From: an uncultured Bacteroidota bacterium
GTDB lineage: Bacteria; Bacteroidota; Bacteroidia; Chitinophagales; LD1
Direction: 5' to 3'
Length of the DNA: 49,126 nucleotides
NCBI GenBank assembly: GCA_903861145.1
Contig: CAIOTH010000036.1
Location: forward strand, 1-49,126
Under the pieces are notes generated by a model. It ran no database searches. It saw only the letters and a list, made by a program, of their open reading frames with translations, and was not told the DNA's origin. The position numbers and the translations under genes were made by a program. Positions 29,125-36,463 of this stretch are shown here, piece after piece (within the stretch, counting starts at the first letter, position 1; every line of letters starts with the position of its first letter).

Positions 29125-29164
29125 GCGAATGCTTAAACATTTAAGGTAATGTTTAAGCATTCGC
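29125..29164. other. Perfect 17-bp hairpin upstream of the truncated adhesin
   Basis: GCGAATGCTTAAACATT (29125-29141) pairs with AATGTTTAAGCATTCGC (29148-29164), loop TAAGGT. It lies just upstream of the adhesin-like frame, where a promoter and signal-peptide region would be expected. No U-tract. Could be a junction scar, an operator, or part of the dispersed repeats beyond it. Confidence 0.6.
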
Positions 29165-29317
29165 TTCACTCGCAGTGCCTCGTTAGCAATGACGCGCCAA
29201 GTGGGGAAAACATGGTGGGGGGTAATTTTTGCACCGGTAGTTACGGATGAAAATGGGTGTATTTTTTTATTACCAGGAATGATTATTTTAAGGCATTAAA
29301 TGCTTATAATAAATTGC

Positions 29318-29450
29318 TTATAAATAACGATTTATAGAAAAGTTTACACTTGAAAAAATGATTGATTTTGGGACAATTTGGGTTGGACAGTGGGTTTAAA
29401 ATCAGTGGTTTATATATAATGATTTATAAAAAAGTTTACAAAAGTTTACA
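29318..29450 (-). repeat. Dispersed A/T-rich repeat, copy A (inverted)
   Basis: Reverse-complement relative of the tracts at 35899-36036 and 36127-36264. Shared landmarks in order (minus strand): TGTAAAC twice with TTTT between, TTTTTTATAAATC, TTATATATAAAC, then after ~60 bases GTGTAAAC. The central portion is the least similar between copies. Confidence 0.75.
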
Positions 29451-29451
29451 G

Positions 29452-29572
29452 AATTCGGAATTTCGAGTTTCGGGTTTCGAGTTTCGAGTTGAGATGCAAA
29501 AAGTTGACAAAACTTGACAAAACCCGACAAATTCTAGAATTCCGAGTTTCGGGTTTCGAGTTTCGAGAGGTG
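29452..29572. repeat. CGAAACTC-type word repeat tracts
   Basis: Two blocks of reiterated TTTCGAGT/TTTCGGGT words (29452-29490 and 29534-29567) flank a block of repeated TTGACAAAA words (about 29503-29530). Related CGAAAC/CGAAAT tracts occur at 31551-31640, 35858-35895, 36055-36080 and 47475-47510, always between genes. Confidence 0.7.
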
Positions 29573-29593
29573 TAAGGGGGGTATCTAATGTGA

Positions 29594-29701
29594 TTGACTT
29601 AAGAAAATTGCCATGCGACCCACTCTGGGGTCGAATATCTTCTTTATGGATTATTTCTATAAAGCTGTGACCTCGCTGAGGTCAACATCAACTTAAGTCA
29701 A
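29594..29701. mobile_element. MITE-like 108-bp element
   Basis: Terminal inverted repeats TTGACTTAAG (29594-29603) and CTTAAGTCAA (29692-29701) enclose two internal hairpins: CGACCC/GGGTCG (29616-29633) and TGACCTC/GAGGTCA (29668-29684), with an A/T-rich middle. No coding capacity. The form fits a non-autonomous element or a dispersed structured repeat; no transposase is in the window, and mobility is inference. Confidence 0.45.
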
Positions 29702-29949
29702 CAAAATTGGGGGGGTATCATTTTGGGGTTGAAATTGGGGTAATGGATTGAAGGTCAATATACATGGTTTTTAAAAGTGGGTACCCCCCGCGTTGTGGTT
29801 CCCCACTTTTATACTGTTGAACAGCCAACTCACCCAGCTGCCTGTCGGCATCTTCCCTCTCTCTCAAAAAACCAAGCTGCGCAAGGTAATTTGACATAGA
29901 GGGAAGAACCAAATTATTAATTATTGACCGTAGATTTTTTTGGGCTGTT

Positions 29950-29963
29950 CCGATAGCTATCGG
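29950..29963. repeat. CCGATAGCTATCGG palindrome, copy 1
   Basis: A perfect 14-bp palindrome, a slightly shorter version of the 18-bp palindromes at 31030-31047 and 35575-35592. Confidence 0.7.
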
Positions 29964-30063
29964 GAGCGGAGGGAACCCCATATATAAATAGATGCTGAAT
30001 AGCCTTATATTGGCGGCCGGAAAGGCGATTAACCCCGGGGTTTCATTTATTTCGGCCAAACCT

Positions 30064-30093
30064 TTTGAAAAATCATCTAAGTGGTTATATTTG
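30064..30093 (+). promoter_or_regulatory. Probable promoter of tRNA-Trp-secE-nusG
   Basis: TTTG at 30064-30067 and TATATTTG at 30086-30093 fit the Bacteroidota sigma-70-type consensus (TTTG ... TAnnTTTG) with an 18-nt spacer. It lies 75 bp before the tRNA. The following GCGTCCCTTTTT resembles the initially transcribed sequences of the rplL and rpoB promoters. Confidence 0.65.
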
Positions 30094-30168
30094 CGTCCCT
30101 TTTTAACGAGAGGGGTGAGGGGCTATTGGCGGAAGTCGAAGTCAAAGGTCGCTTTGAAATTTTGGAAT

Positions 30169-30239
30169 AGGGGCATGGTGCAGTGGTAGCATACGGGTCT
30201 CCAAAACCCTTGACGTCAGTTCGAATCTGGCTGCCCCTG
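30169..30239 (+). tRNA. tRNA-Trp (anticodon CCA)
   Basis: A 71-nt cloverleaf: acceptor AGGGGCA with TGCCCCT, discriminator G, D-arm with AGTGGTAGC, anticodon loop CTCCAAA (anticodon CCA) on a CGGGT/ACCCT-type stem, and T-loop TTCGAAT. The 3' CCA is not encoded. It sits directly before secE, as is usual in Bacteroidota, and is probably cut out of the secE-nusG transcript. Confidence 0.96.
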
Positions 30240-30278
30240 CAAGTATTTTTTAGTTGAAGTAGTTTAAAAAACAGGAAG

Positions 30279-30479
30279 ATGAACAAGATTACAACATACT
30301 TTGAAGAAGCTTACGACGAGCTGATGCATAAAGTGACCTGGCCTACCTGGGGAGAGTTACAAGACAGTGCCGTAGTGGTATTGATTACAGCTGTAATTAT
30401 ATCGTTTGTGGTGTTAGGTATTGATATCACCTTTAAGGAAGGAACTTCATTCTTGTATAAAATAATTATTGGAAGCTAA
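30279..30479 (+). CDS. secE: Preprotein translocase subunit SecE
   Basis: 66 residues with the short single-helix form of SecE: amphipathic N-terminus with KVTWPTWGELQ (the conserved VxWPxxxE motif), then one membrane helix (about 30-48). It joins SecY and SecG in the inner-membrane translocon. It lies 39 bp after tRNA-Trp and one base before nusG, the standard order. Confidence 0.95.
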   Translation: MNKITTYFEEAYDELMHKVTWPTWGELQDSAVVVLITAVIISFVVLGIDITFKEGTSFLYKIIIGS

Positions 30480-30480
30480 C

Positions 30481-31014
30481 ATGGAAGAAGGGAAAAAGAT
30501 AAGTGTAGTACGTGTAATAAGCGGCCAGGAGCGTAAAATAAGAGAGCACATTTTGCTTGAAATTAACCGCGCTAAATGGGATCATATTGTTACTGCCATA
30601 TTAGTACCTACCGAAAAGATATATACTATCAAAAACGGTAAAAAGACTATAAAAGATAAAACCCTTTACCCGGGTTATATATACATGCAGGTTGATGAGA
30701 AGAAAATAACCCAGGAAGTTTGGACAACGGTTAGACAAGTGCATGGAGTGTTAGGGTTTTTAGGATTTCTTTCGAGAGCAGAAGAGTTTAAGATGTTGGG
30801 TAAGGCCGACGAAATGCTGGATGCTAACGAAACAATGGCTGAGCCTTATATTATTAATGAAGAAGTGAAAATTATTGACGGGCCTTTTAATGACTTTTTG
30901 GGCACTATTGAAGAGATAAATGCCGATAAGAAGAAGTTGAAAGTGATTGTAAAAATATTTGGCAGAAGAACACCGGTTGAGGTTGGTTTTGTGCAGGTAG
31001 AGAAGATATCGTAA
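30481..31014 (+). CDS. nusG: Transcription termination/antitermination protein NusG
   Basis: 177 residues from the ATG at 30481, which follows the secE stop by one base; an upstream TTG at 30469 is in frame but overlaps secE and is not needed. NGN domain first (VVRVISGQERKIREHI ... YPGYIYMQVDE ... VHGVLGFLGF), then the KOW domain (EEVKIIDGPFNDFLGTIEEI ... VKIFGRRTPVEVGFVQVE). It links RNA polymerase to Rho or the ribosome. Its 3' side carries a palindrome before rplK. Confidence 0.96.
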   Translation: MEEGKKISVVRVISGQERKIREHILLEINRAKWDHIVTAILVPTEKIYTIKNGKKTIKDKTLYPGYIYMQVDEKKITQEVWTTVRQVHGVLGFLGFLSRAEEFKMLGKADEMLDANETMAEPYIINEEVKIIDGPFNDFLGTIEEINADKKKLKVIVKIFGRRTPVEVGFVQVEKIS

Positions 31015-31029
31015 CGGATAGCCCCTTCC

Positions 31030-31047
31030 TCCCGATAGCTATCGGGA
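31030..31047. repeat. TCCCGATAGCTATCGGGA palindrome, copy 2
   Basis: A perfect 18-bp palindrome in the nusG-rplK gap, nested within a further possible stem (CCCCTT at 31022-31027 with AAGGGG at 31053-31058). As RNA it would form a strong hairpin in the rplK leader. Same element at 35575-35592. Confidence 0.8.
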
Positions 31048-31125
31048 CCCTAAAGGGGAAACCGGGATAGGAGAAAAGTAAAAAGTATTCAATATTTAAT
31101 TAGTTAATCGTAATTCAAGAATAAA

Positions 31126-31554
31126 ATGGCAAAGGAAATTCAAACATTCATCAAATTGCAGGTAAAAGGCGGTCAAGCGAATCCTGCTCCACCAATAGGC
31201 CCGGCGTTGGGTTCAAAGGGTGTGAACATTATGGAGTTCTGCAAAAGATTTAACGCTGTATCGCAAGATAGGATCGGTAAAGTTCTTCCTGTAGTAATTA
31301 CCGTATATACCGACAAGAGTTTTGACTTTATAGTTAAGACCCCACCGGTACACGCATTATTGATGGAGTACACTAAGAAGACTGCAGGTTCGGCTGAGCC
31401 AAACAGAAAGAAAGTTGGCACCGTTAGCAAGGATATTATTGAGAGAATTGCTAAGGAAAAAATGCCAGACTTAAACTGCTTTACTGTTGAATCGGCCATG
31501 AGTATGGTTGCAGGTTCGGCTAAGAGTGCAGGCTTTAACGTAGAAGGATACTAG
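31126..31554 (+). CDS. rplK: 50S ribosomal protein L11
   Basis: 142 residues, the normal length. Signature parts: [40 protein letters not shown] at the start (proline-rich L7/L12-stalk contact) and the C-terminal rRNA-binding domain ending [20 protein letters not shown]. It binds the GTPase centre of 23S rRNA with L10. Preceded by a 111-bp gap containing the palindromic hairpin and followed by a CGAAACTC-type tract before rplA. Confidence 0.97.
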   Translation: MAKEIQTFIKLQVKGGQANPAPPIGPALGSKGVNIMEFCKRFNAVSQDRIGKVLPVVITVYTDKSFDFIVKTPPVHALLMEYTKKTAGSAEPNRKKVGTVSKDIIERIAKEKMPDLNCFTVESAMSMVAGSAKSAGFNVEGY

Positions 31555-31640
31555 TTTCGAGTTTAGGATTTCTAGTTACGAATTAAATGCAAGTTTAGCC
31601 CGAGACGCAACTAGAAACTCGAAATTTGAAACTCGAAATT
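31551..31640. repeat. CGAAACTC-type inverted tract between rplK and rplA
   Basis: Left CTAGTTTCGAGTTT (31551-31564, overlapping the rplK stop) is largely complementary to AAACTCGAAA words at 31615-31638, so the 143-bp rplK-rplA gap can fold into a hairpin. A compact hairpin-like AGGAAGGGTTTC ... GACCCG lies just before rplA. Such an insertion inside a ribosomal-protein operon could affect rplK/rplA coupling. Confidence 0.6.
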
Positions 31641-31697
31641 ATTATATAACCGAGGAAGGGTTTCATTGACCCGTAACAACCTCAAAAACCAGAATCA

Positions 31698-32399
31698 ATG
31701 AAATTAACTAAGAAGAGAAAAGCCGTTGCAGGCAAGGTTGATGCTAATAAGCTATACAACCTACAGGACGCCGCAAAGCTTGTAAAGGAAACAACTACCT
31801 GCAAATTCGATGCATCGGTAGATTTACATATTCAGTTAGGTATTGACCCTAAGAAAGCTGACCAGGCCGTAAGAGGCACAGCTGCGTTACCACACGGAAC
31901 CGGTAAAACCAAGCGCGTATTAGTTTTAACCTCGCCAGACAAAGAAGAAGATGCAAAGAAAGCAGGTGCTGACTTTGTAGGTTTAGAAGAGTTTGTTCAG
32001 AAAATTGAACAAGGCTGGACTGACTTTGACGTGGTTATTGCATCGCCTAACGTAATGGCTAAGATTGCGAAAATAGGTAAGATATTAGGACCACGTAACT
32101 TAATGCCAAACCCTAAATCGGGTACTGTTACACCTGATGTAGGCAAGGCAGTTGAGGAAGTAAAGAAAGGAAAGATTGCCTTTAAAGTAGATAAGTTTGG
32201 TATTGTACACAGCTCAGTAGGCCGCGTATCATTCTCGGCTCAGCAAATCAATGAAAATGCTGAAACACTGTTACAGGTACTTGCTAAAATGAAACCTGCT
32301 ACGGCAAAAGGAATTTATTTTAAGGGTATCAGCATGGCGTCTACAATGAGCCCTGGTATTAATGTAGATTCTAAAACTGTATCGGGCTTAGCTGTTTAA
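31698..32399 (+). CDS. rplA: 50S ribosomal protein L1
   Basis: 233 residues. Contains the L1 hallmarks [33 protein letters not shown], and [19 protein letters not shown], with the rRNA-binding ends. It forms the mobile L1 stalk at the E site and in many bacteria represses its own operon. It lies 36 bp before rplJ. Confidence 0.97.
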   Translation: MKLTKKRKAVAGKVDANKLYNLQDAAKLVKETTTCKFDASVDLHIQLGIDPKKADQAVRGTAALPHGTGKTKRVLVLTSPDKEEDAKKAGADFVGLEEFVQKIEQGWTDFDVVIASPNVMAKIAKIGKILGPRNLMPNPKSGTVTPDVGKAVEEVKKGKIAFKVDKFGIVHSSVGRVSFSAQQINENAETLLQVLAKMKPATAKGIYFKGISMASTMSPGINVDSKTVSGLAV

Positions 32400-32435
32400 G
32401 CAGGCTAAATTCTTAATCTTCAAAAAAAGGAAATC

Positions 32436-32960
32436 ATGGAAAAAAGTAAAAAAAACCAGGAAATAGCTGACTTGAAAGAGAAGTTCAGCAACTCAACATA
32501 TTTTTATATTACAGATTCTTCAACTTTAACAGTTGAGAAAATCAACAAGTTCCGCCGTCTTTGTTTCAACTCGGGTATTGAATACCGCGTGTCGAAAAAC
32601 ACTTTAATCCGTAAGGCATTAGAGCAAGTTGGCGAAGGATACGAAGCTTTGTATCCCTTGTTGAATGGCCCTACAGGTGTAATGTTCTCAACTGATGGAG
32701 CATCACCGGCTAAGGTTATTAAAGAATTCAGAAAAGACGGAACACGCCCGGTATTGAAAGGCGCTTATATTGATTCGAGCATTTTTGTTGGCGACGACCA
32801 GTTAACGGTTTTAGCAGCATTAAAGAGCAAGAAGGAATTGCTTGGCGAAATCATTGGCCTGTTACAATCGCCTGCAAAGAACGTTATTGGTGCTTTGCAA
32901 GCTTCTTCAGGGCAAAAAATCGCTGGTTTGTTAAAGACTCTGGAAGAAAGAGCCAACTAA
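32436..32960 (+). CDS. rplJ: 50S ribosomal protein L10
   Basis: 174 residues. N-terminal rRNA-binding domain (IADLKEKFSNSTYFYITDSSTLTVEKINKFR, FNSGIEYRVSKNTLIRKAL) and a C-terminal helix (ASSGQKIAGLLKTLEERAN) that binds L7/L12 dimers. Normally rplL follows directly, but here an intrinsic terminator (32983-33011) and unrelated genes follow, and rplL is about 7.7 kb away. The protein itself looks complete. Confidence 0.97.
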   Translation: MEKSKKNQEIADLKEKFSNSTYFYITDSSTLTVEKINKFRRLCFNSGIEYRVSKNTLIRKALEQVGEGYEALYPLLNGPTGVMFSTDGASPAKVIKEFRKDGTRPVLKGAYIDSSIFVGDDQLTVLAALKSKKELLGEIIGLLQSPAKNVIGALQASSGQKIAGLLKTLEERAN

Positions 32961-32982
32961 ACATAACCATTATGGAATACAG

Positions 32983-33011
32983 AAAGCCCTATCGAAAGAT
33001 TGGGCTTTTTT
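32983..33011 (+). terminator. Intrinsic terminator directly after rplJ
   Basis: AAAGCCC (32983-32989), 12-nt loop, GGGCTTT (33002-33008) running into a T-tract. It lies 22 bp past the rplJ stop and ends the tRNA-Trp-to-rplJ transcript before the accessory genes. Confidence 0.88.
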
Positions 33012-33061
33012 GTTTTGGGGCGGCACTCGGTCTTATTCAAAAATAATGATATTTTTAAACC

Positions 33062-33577
33062 ATGTTTAAATGGTTAGAAAAGTATTTCACCTTTAGCCGG
33101 ACAGAGCGCAATGGCATTGTTGTGCTGATACTGTTGTGTCTCCTGGTCCTTATTGCACCACGCGTTTACTTCTATTTTAAGCCTGTTGAACACGCCGATA
33201 ACTCCAAGTATAAAGCCGAGATAGAAGCCTTCGAAAAAGGCCTGCCCCTTAACGAGGACCTTACTGATACCACTGCAGGGGCCGACAGTTCATCTACTCA
33301 CCACGATACCACCATCATCCAAAAACTCAAGCGCCGCCAGGCCACCTACTTCGAGTTCGACCCCAACAAAATAGGAGTGGAGGACTGGGTGCGCCTCGGC
33401 TTTACCGAAAAGCAGGCCCAAAGCATTGAGCTATACAAACAAAAAGGCGGCAAGTTCTATCGCCCGCAAGACCTCATGCGCCTCTATGTTATGGACGAAG
33501 AGCACTACTACAAACTAAAACCCTTCGTCAAAATCGACCTCTCCGCCCTCCCTAAACGAAACTACGATAGGTATTAA
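33062..33577 (+). CDS. Membrane-anchored helix-hairpin-helix protein
   Basis: 171 residues. One N-terminal membrane helix (about 19-38, GIVVLILLCLLVLIAPRVYFYF), a polar linker (~45-95) rich in Asp/Thr/Ser, then a ComEA-like helix-hairpin-helix region (FDPNKIGVEDWVRLGFTEKQAQSIELYKQKGGKFYRPQDLMRL). HhH motifs bind DNA non-specifically or mediate protein contacts, and anchored versions are common in Bacteroidota; a DNA-uptake role is possible but not shown. It is the first gene after the rplJ terminator and has strikingly C-ending codons, unlike the ribosomal genes beside it. The DUF885 gene follows 74 bp later. Confidence 0.8.
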   Translation: MFKWLEKYFTFSRTERNGIVVLILLCLLVLIAPRVYFYFKPVEHADNSKYKAEIEAFEKGLPLNEDLTDTTAGADSSSTHHDTTIIQKLKRRQATYFEFDPNKIGVEDWVRLGFTEKQAQSIELYKQKGGKFYRPQDLMRLYVMDEEHYYKLKPFVKIDLSALPKRNYDRY

Positions 33578-33651
33578 ACGAGAGGTTAAAACTCATGGCC
33601 CATTGCTCAAAGCTCACAGCTTTTATTACATTACGCCCTCAAATATCTGCC

Positions 33652-35370
33652 ATGAAAAAGCTACTCATCATCCCCGCTTTACTGCTATTGCTTTCATCCT
33701 GTCAAAAAAGCTTCGATACTACTAAACAAGAGTTTATCAAAAAGCTATGGGTAACCTACCCCGGCTTCGCTACCTCGCAGGGCTATCACAAATACGACAG
33801 CGTTTTGGTGGTTCCCAACCAGGAATCGCGCTATGCCGAGCTTAGACTTGCCAAGTGGATTGAGAACGAATTGGCCGACTTCAAATTTGAAAAGCTAAGC
33901 GCCAATGATAAAACCGACTACCGCATTTTGCAAGACTATGCCAAAAGCATACGATTTAATGTTAATGAGTTTAAAAGCCACGAATGGGACCCCTCATCAT
34001 ACAACCTCGGCGGCGCCATCTTCGGCGTTATGGATTACAAAGGCGAAAGCGTTGACGATAAACTTCGCGCCATATCTTCCAAACTCAAAAACGCACCGGC
34101 CTACTTCGAAGCCGCTAAGGCCAACATACACAACCCAACCTTCGAGCACACCTCGCTGGCTATAAAGCAAAACAACGGCTCGCTCTACTTCTTCAAAAGC
34201 GTCTTCCCCGACTCACTCGCTACCTCAAAGCTAAGCGATGCCGAAAAGGCCGCCTTTAATACCAACGCCGCCGCCGCTCAAAAAGCCATCGAAGGCTACG
34301 TTAGCTTTTTGCAGACCGATGTGCTGGCCAAGTCCGACACTACCAAAATGCGCAGCTTCCGTATTGGTAAATCCCTCTATGCTAAAAAGTTCCTCCTCGA
34401 TATCGACTCTCGCTACACTGCTGATGAAATGTATGCCAAAGCCGAAGCCCGCAAAGCCTGGCTGCACCAGGATATGAACCGGTTGACTGATAGCCTGTGG
34501 CCCAAGTACCTTGCCAAAGTTGCCGCACCGGTCGATACACTTGCCAAAATCAAAATGCTGATTGACAAAATAAGCGAACAGCACTGCCAGGCCGACTCAT
34601 TCATGTCCACTATCGAAAAGCAACTGCCCGAGCTTACTACCTTTATTAACGCCCACCACCTTATTGATTTAGACAGCACCAAGCCGCTTAAAGTGCGCAA
34701 AACCCCCGAGTATGCCGCCGGTGTTGCCGGTGCCGGTATTGATGCCCCCGGCCCTTACGATAAACAGGCTGCCACCTACTACAATGTTACCCCCCTCACC
34801 GGTTACACGCCCGAAGAAGCCGAAAGCTACCTGCGCGAATACAACAACTATGTATTACAAATTTTAAATATACACGAAGCCATCCCCGGCCACTACACAC
34901 AACTAATTTACGCCAACCGCACCCCCGATATTATTAAAACCATTTTCGGTAATGGTAGTATGATCGAGGGCTGGGCCTGCTACGGCGAGCGCATGATGAT
35001 TGAAGAAGGTTACGGCAAAAGCCCCGAAATGCAATTGTTTTACGACAAATGGAACCTCCGCGAAGTTTGCAACTTCATCCTCGACTACAACATACACTGC
35101 AACAACTGGTCCGAAGGCCAGGTGCTTGACCTGATAGTAAAACAGGCCTTTCAACAAACCGCCGAGGCGCACGAAAAATGGAAACGCGCCACCCTTAGCC
35201 AGGTACAACTGGCCAGCTATTTTAACGGCCTAACCGAGATTTACGAGTTGCGTGAAGAAATGAAGCAAAAACAGGGCGCTCAATTCGATCTAAAAAAATT
35301 CCACGAACAATTCCTAAGCTACGGCTCGGCCCCCGTTAAAGAAATCCGCGCCCTCATGCTTGGTAACTAA
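33652..35370 (+). CDS. DUF885 family lipoprotein (putative metallopeptidase)
   Basis: 572 residues from the ATG at 33652, chosen because it opens a lipoprotein signal (MKKLLIIPALLLLLSSCQKS, lipobox LSSC); an in-frame ATG at 33595 adds 19 residues unlike a signal. The DUF885 zinc-type motif is HEAIPGHYTQ (His408, Glu409, His414), with a downstream GSMIEGWACYGERM stretch providing a likely third ligand. Family members are thought to be metal-dependent carboxypeptidase-like enzymes. Anchored in the envelope. Codons are strongly C-ending (GCC, CTC, GAC, CGC), as in the preceding gene and unlike the flanking operon. Substrate unknown. Confidence 0.88.
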   Translation: MKKLLIIPALLLLLSSCQKSFDTTKQEFIKKLWVTYPGFATSQGYHKYDSVLVVPNQESRYAELRLAKWIENELADFKFEKLSANDKTDYRILQDYAKSIRFNVNEFKSHEWDPSSYNLGGAIFGVMDYKGESVDDKLRAISSKLKNAPAYFEAAKANIHNPTFEHTSLAIKQNNGSLYFFKSVFPDSLATSKLSDAEKAAFNTNAAAAQKAIEGYVSFLQTDVLAKSDTTKMRSFRIGKSLYAKKFLLDIDSRYTADEMYAKAEARKAWLHQDMNRLTDSLWPKYLAKVAAPVDTLAKIKMLIDKISEQHCQADSFMSTIEKQLPELTTFINAHHLIDLDSTKPLKVRKTPEYAAGVAGAGIDAPGPYDKQAATYYNVTPLTGYTPEEAESYLREYNNYVLQILNIHEAIPGHYTQLIYANRTPDIIKTIFGNGSMIEGWACYGERMMIEEGYGKSPEMQLFYDKWNLREVCNFILDYNIHCNNWSEGQVLDLIVKQAFQQTAEAHEKWKRATLSQVQLASYFNGLTEIYELREEMKQKQGAQFDLKKFHEQFLSYGSAPVKEIRALMLGN

Positions 35371-35477
35371 AAAATAAATAACGCTGTCATTGCGAAGCCT
35401 TTTCCTTAAAAATCAATTAGCAAAAATGCTGCGGCAATCTTCAACTTTGTCTTTCTCGGCTGTTGGCTGCTAAAAAA

Positions 35478-35560
35478 CTCCCCTCCTTTTTTTAAGGAGG
35501 TGCTTCATCCCGCGGTTCCGGGCGGGAGGTGGCCTTTAGGCCGGGGTGGTTAGGCTGTTG
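35478..35560 (+). repeat. Dispersed hairpin repeat, copy 1
   Basis: Contains CCCCTCCTTTTTTTAAGGAG (a hairpin) followed by GGTGGCCTTTAGGCCGGGG and TGGTTAGGCTGTT. A shorter inverted copy lies at 40330-40385, so two inverted copies lie about 4.8 kb apart within the rplJ-rplL interval. Confidence 0.75.
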
Positions 35561-35574
35561 GGGGTTCCTTTCGC

Positions 35575-35592
35575 TCCCGATAGCTATCGGGA
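35575..35592. repeat. TCCCGATAGCTATCGGGA palindrome, copy 3
   Basis: A perfect 18-bp palindrome identical to that at 31030-31047. Confidence 0.8.
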
Positions 35593-35683
35593 CGCTCCGG
35601 TCGCGTCTTCCGCTCCAAGTCCTCCTTCGCAAAGCCTCAGTCCGGGCTTTCCACTCCAACCGCTAACCCGAAACTGCCAAAAA

Positions 35684-35802
35684 TTGTCTGAACCATGATT
35701 TTCCTGATTAACCTGATTCCCTTGATTAAATACACCCAATTATGCCCTCGCACCAATCCCAATCAGGTCAATCCCTTAATCCTTTAATCAAGGTTCAGAC
35801 AA
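35684..35802. mobile_element. 119-bp element with 17-bp terminal inverted repeats
   Basis: TTGTCTGAACCATGATT (35684-35700) and AATCAAGGTTCAGACAA (35786-35802) are inverted repeats with one mismatch. Inside, the word GATT recurs at roughly ten-base steps near the left end and ATCCC/ATCCTTT words near the right, giving a long imperfect palindrome. I recall similar TCTGAACC-ended palindromes scattered in Bacteroidota genomes, but did not check this. Non-coding and probably non-autonomous. Confidence 0.6.
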
Positions 35803-35898
35803 TGGCCACCCCAAAAACTGTAAACTGCAAACCGAAAACTGTAAACTTTCTTCCCCTCAACTCGAAACTTGAAACCAGAAACTCGAAACTCTGAACTA

Positions 35899-36036
35899 TG
35901 TAAACCTTTGTAAACTTTTTTATAAATCGTTATATATAAACTACTGATTTTAAATAAACTAAAAACCAAAAATCGCTCAAAAATCAACCACTTTCTCAAG
36001 TGTAAACTTTTTCAAAAACTGCTATATATAACTAAC
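35899..36036 (+). repeat. Dispersed A/T-rich repeat, copy B
   Basis: Begins TGTAAACCTTTGTAAAC, then TTTTTTATAAATCG, TATATATAAACTACTG, and ends GTGTAAACTTTTT ... CTATATATAACTAAC. Preceded by a CGAAACTC tract, as in copies A and C. Confidence 0.8.
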
Positions 36037-36126
36037 GGTTACAATCTTTTTTTCTACTCGAAACCTGAAACTCAAAACTAGAATTTGTAACCCTTTGTAA
36101 CCTTTTGCCTTCCAACTCGAAATTTC

Positions 36127-36264
36127 AGTATACTTTAGTATACTTTTTTATAAATCGTTATATATAAACTACTGGTCTCAAATAAATTACAAAACCAAAA
36201 TCACTCAAAAATCAACCACTTTTTCCAGTGTATACTTTTTTAAAAATTGCCATATATAACTAAC
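36127..36264 (+). repeat. Dispersed A/T-rich repeat, copy C
   Basis: Colinear with copy B, but each TGTAAAC word is replaced by AGTATAC or TGTATAC: it begins AGTATACTTTAGTATAC and ends GTGTATACTTTTT ... CATATATAACTAAC. A partial intermediate with TGTAACC twice lies at about 36085-36105. Confidence 0.8.
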
Positions 36265-36463
36265 TCATTACAAGCGTTTAATGCCCTAAAAAAACATTCA
36301 CACTGGTCAAAAAACAGCCCCATTTCCATCTGCCCCTCCCGGTGCAACAATTAACCCCTATAATGTCAAACAACGCTAAATCAGTAACAAAACCTTAAAA
36401 TCCGGGGTTTGTCATTTCATATTATATTACGAAAGTAAAGCGTTTCCCAAAACCCCACAAGGG

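Larger units (their letters stand above)
29098..30063. other. Gene-free repeat-rich tract
   Basis: About 970 bp without a convincing gene. It holds the 17-bp hairpin, an inverted copy of a dispersed 135-bp repeat (29318-29450), CGAAACTC-type tracts (29452-29572), a MITE-like element (29594-29701) and a palindrome (29950-29963). A 113-codon minus-strand frame (29718-30059) spans the palindrome and shows no domain; it is treated as chance or a decayed gene. Confidence 0.7.
35371..36463. other. Gene-free repeat island
   Basis: About 1.1 kb with no supportable gene. In order: a GTCATTGCGAAG-type stretch (35388), a dispersed hairpin repeat (35478-35560), an 18-bp palindrome (35575-35592), a 119-bp palindromic element (35684-35802), CGAAACTC tracts (35858-35895, 36055-36080), and two tandem copies of the A/T-rich repeat (35899-36036, 36127-36264). 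Confidence 0.8.

Noticed and set aside
29452-29572. Possible CRISPR array from the regular CGAGTTTCG words
   Set aside because: Words are 8-10 bp, spacing is irregular, there are no unique spacers and no cas genes.
29718-30059. 113-codon minus-strand frame in the repeat tract
   Set aside because: It spans the palindrome and has no recognisable domain or start signal; treated as chance or a decayed gene.
31126-31554. Antisense frame over rplK (31173-31499)
   Set aside because: A shadow of the conserved L11 coding sequence.
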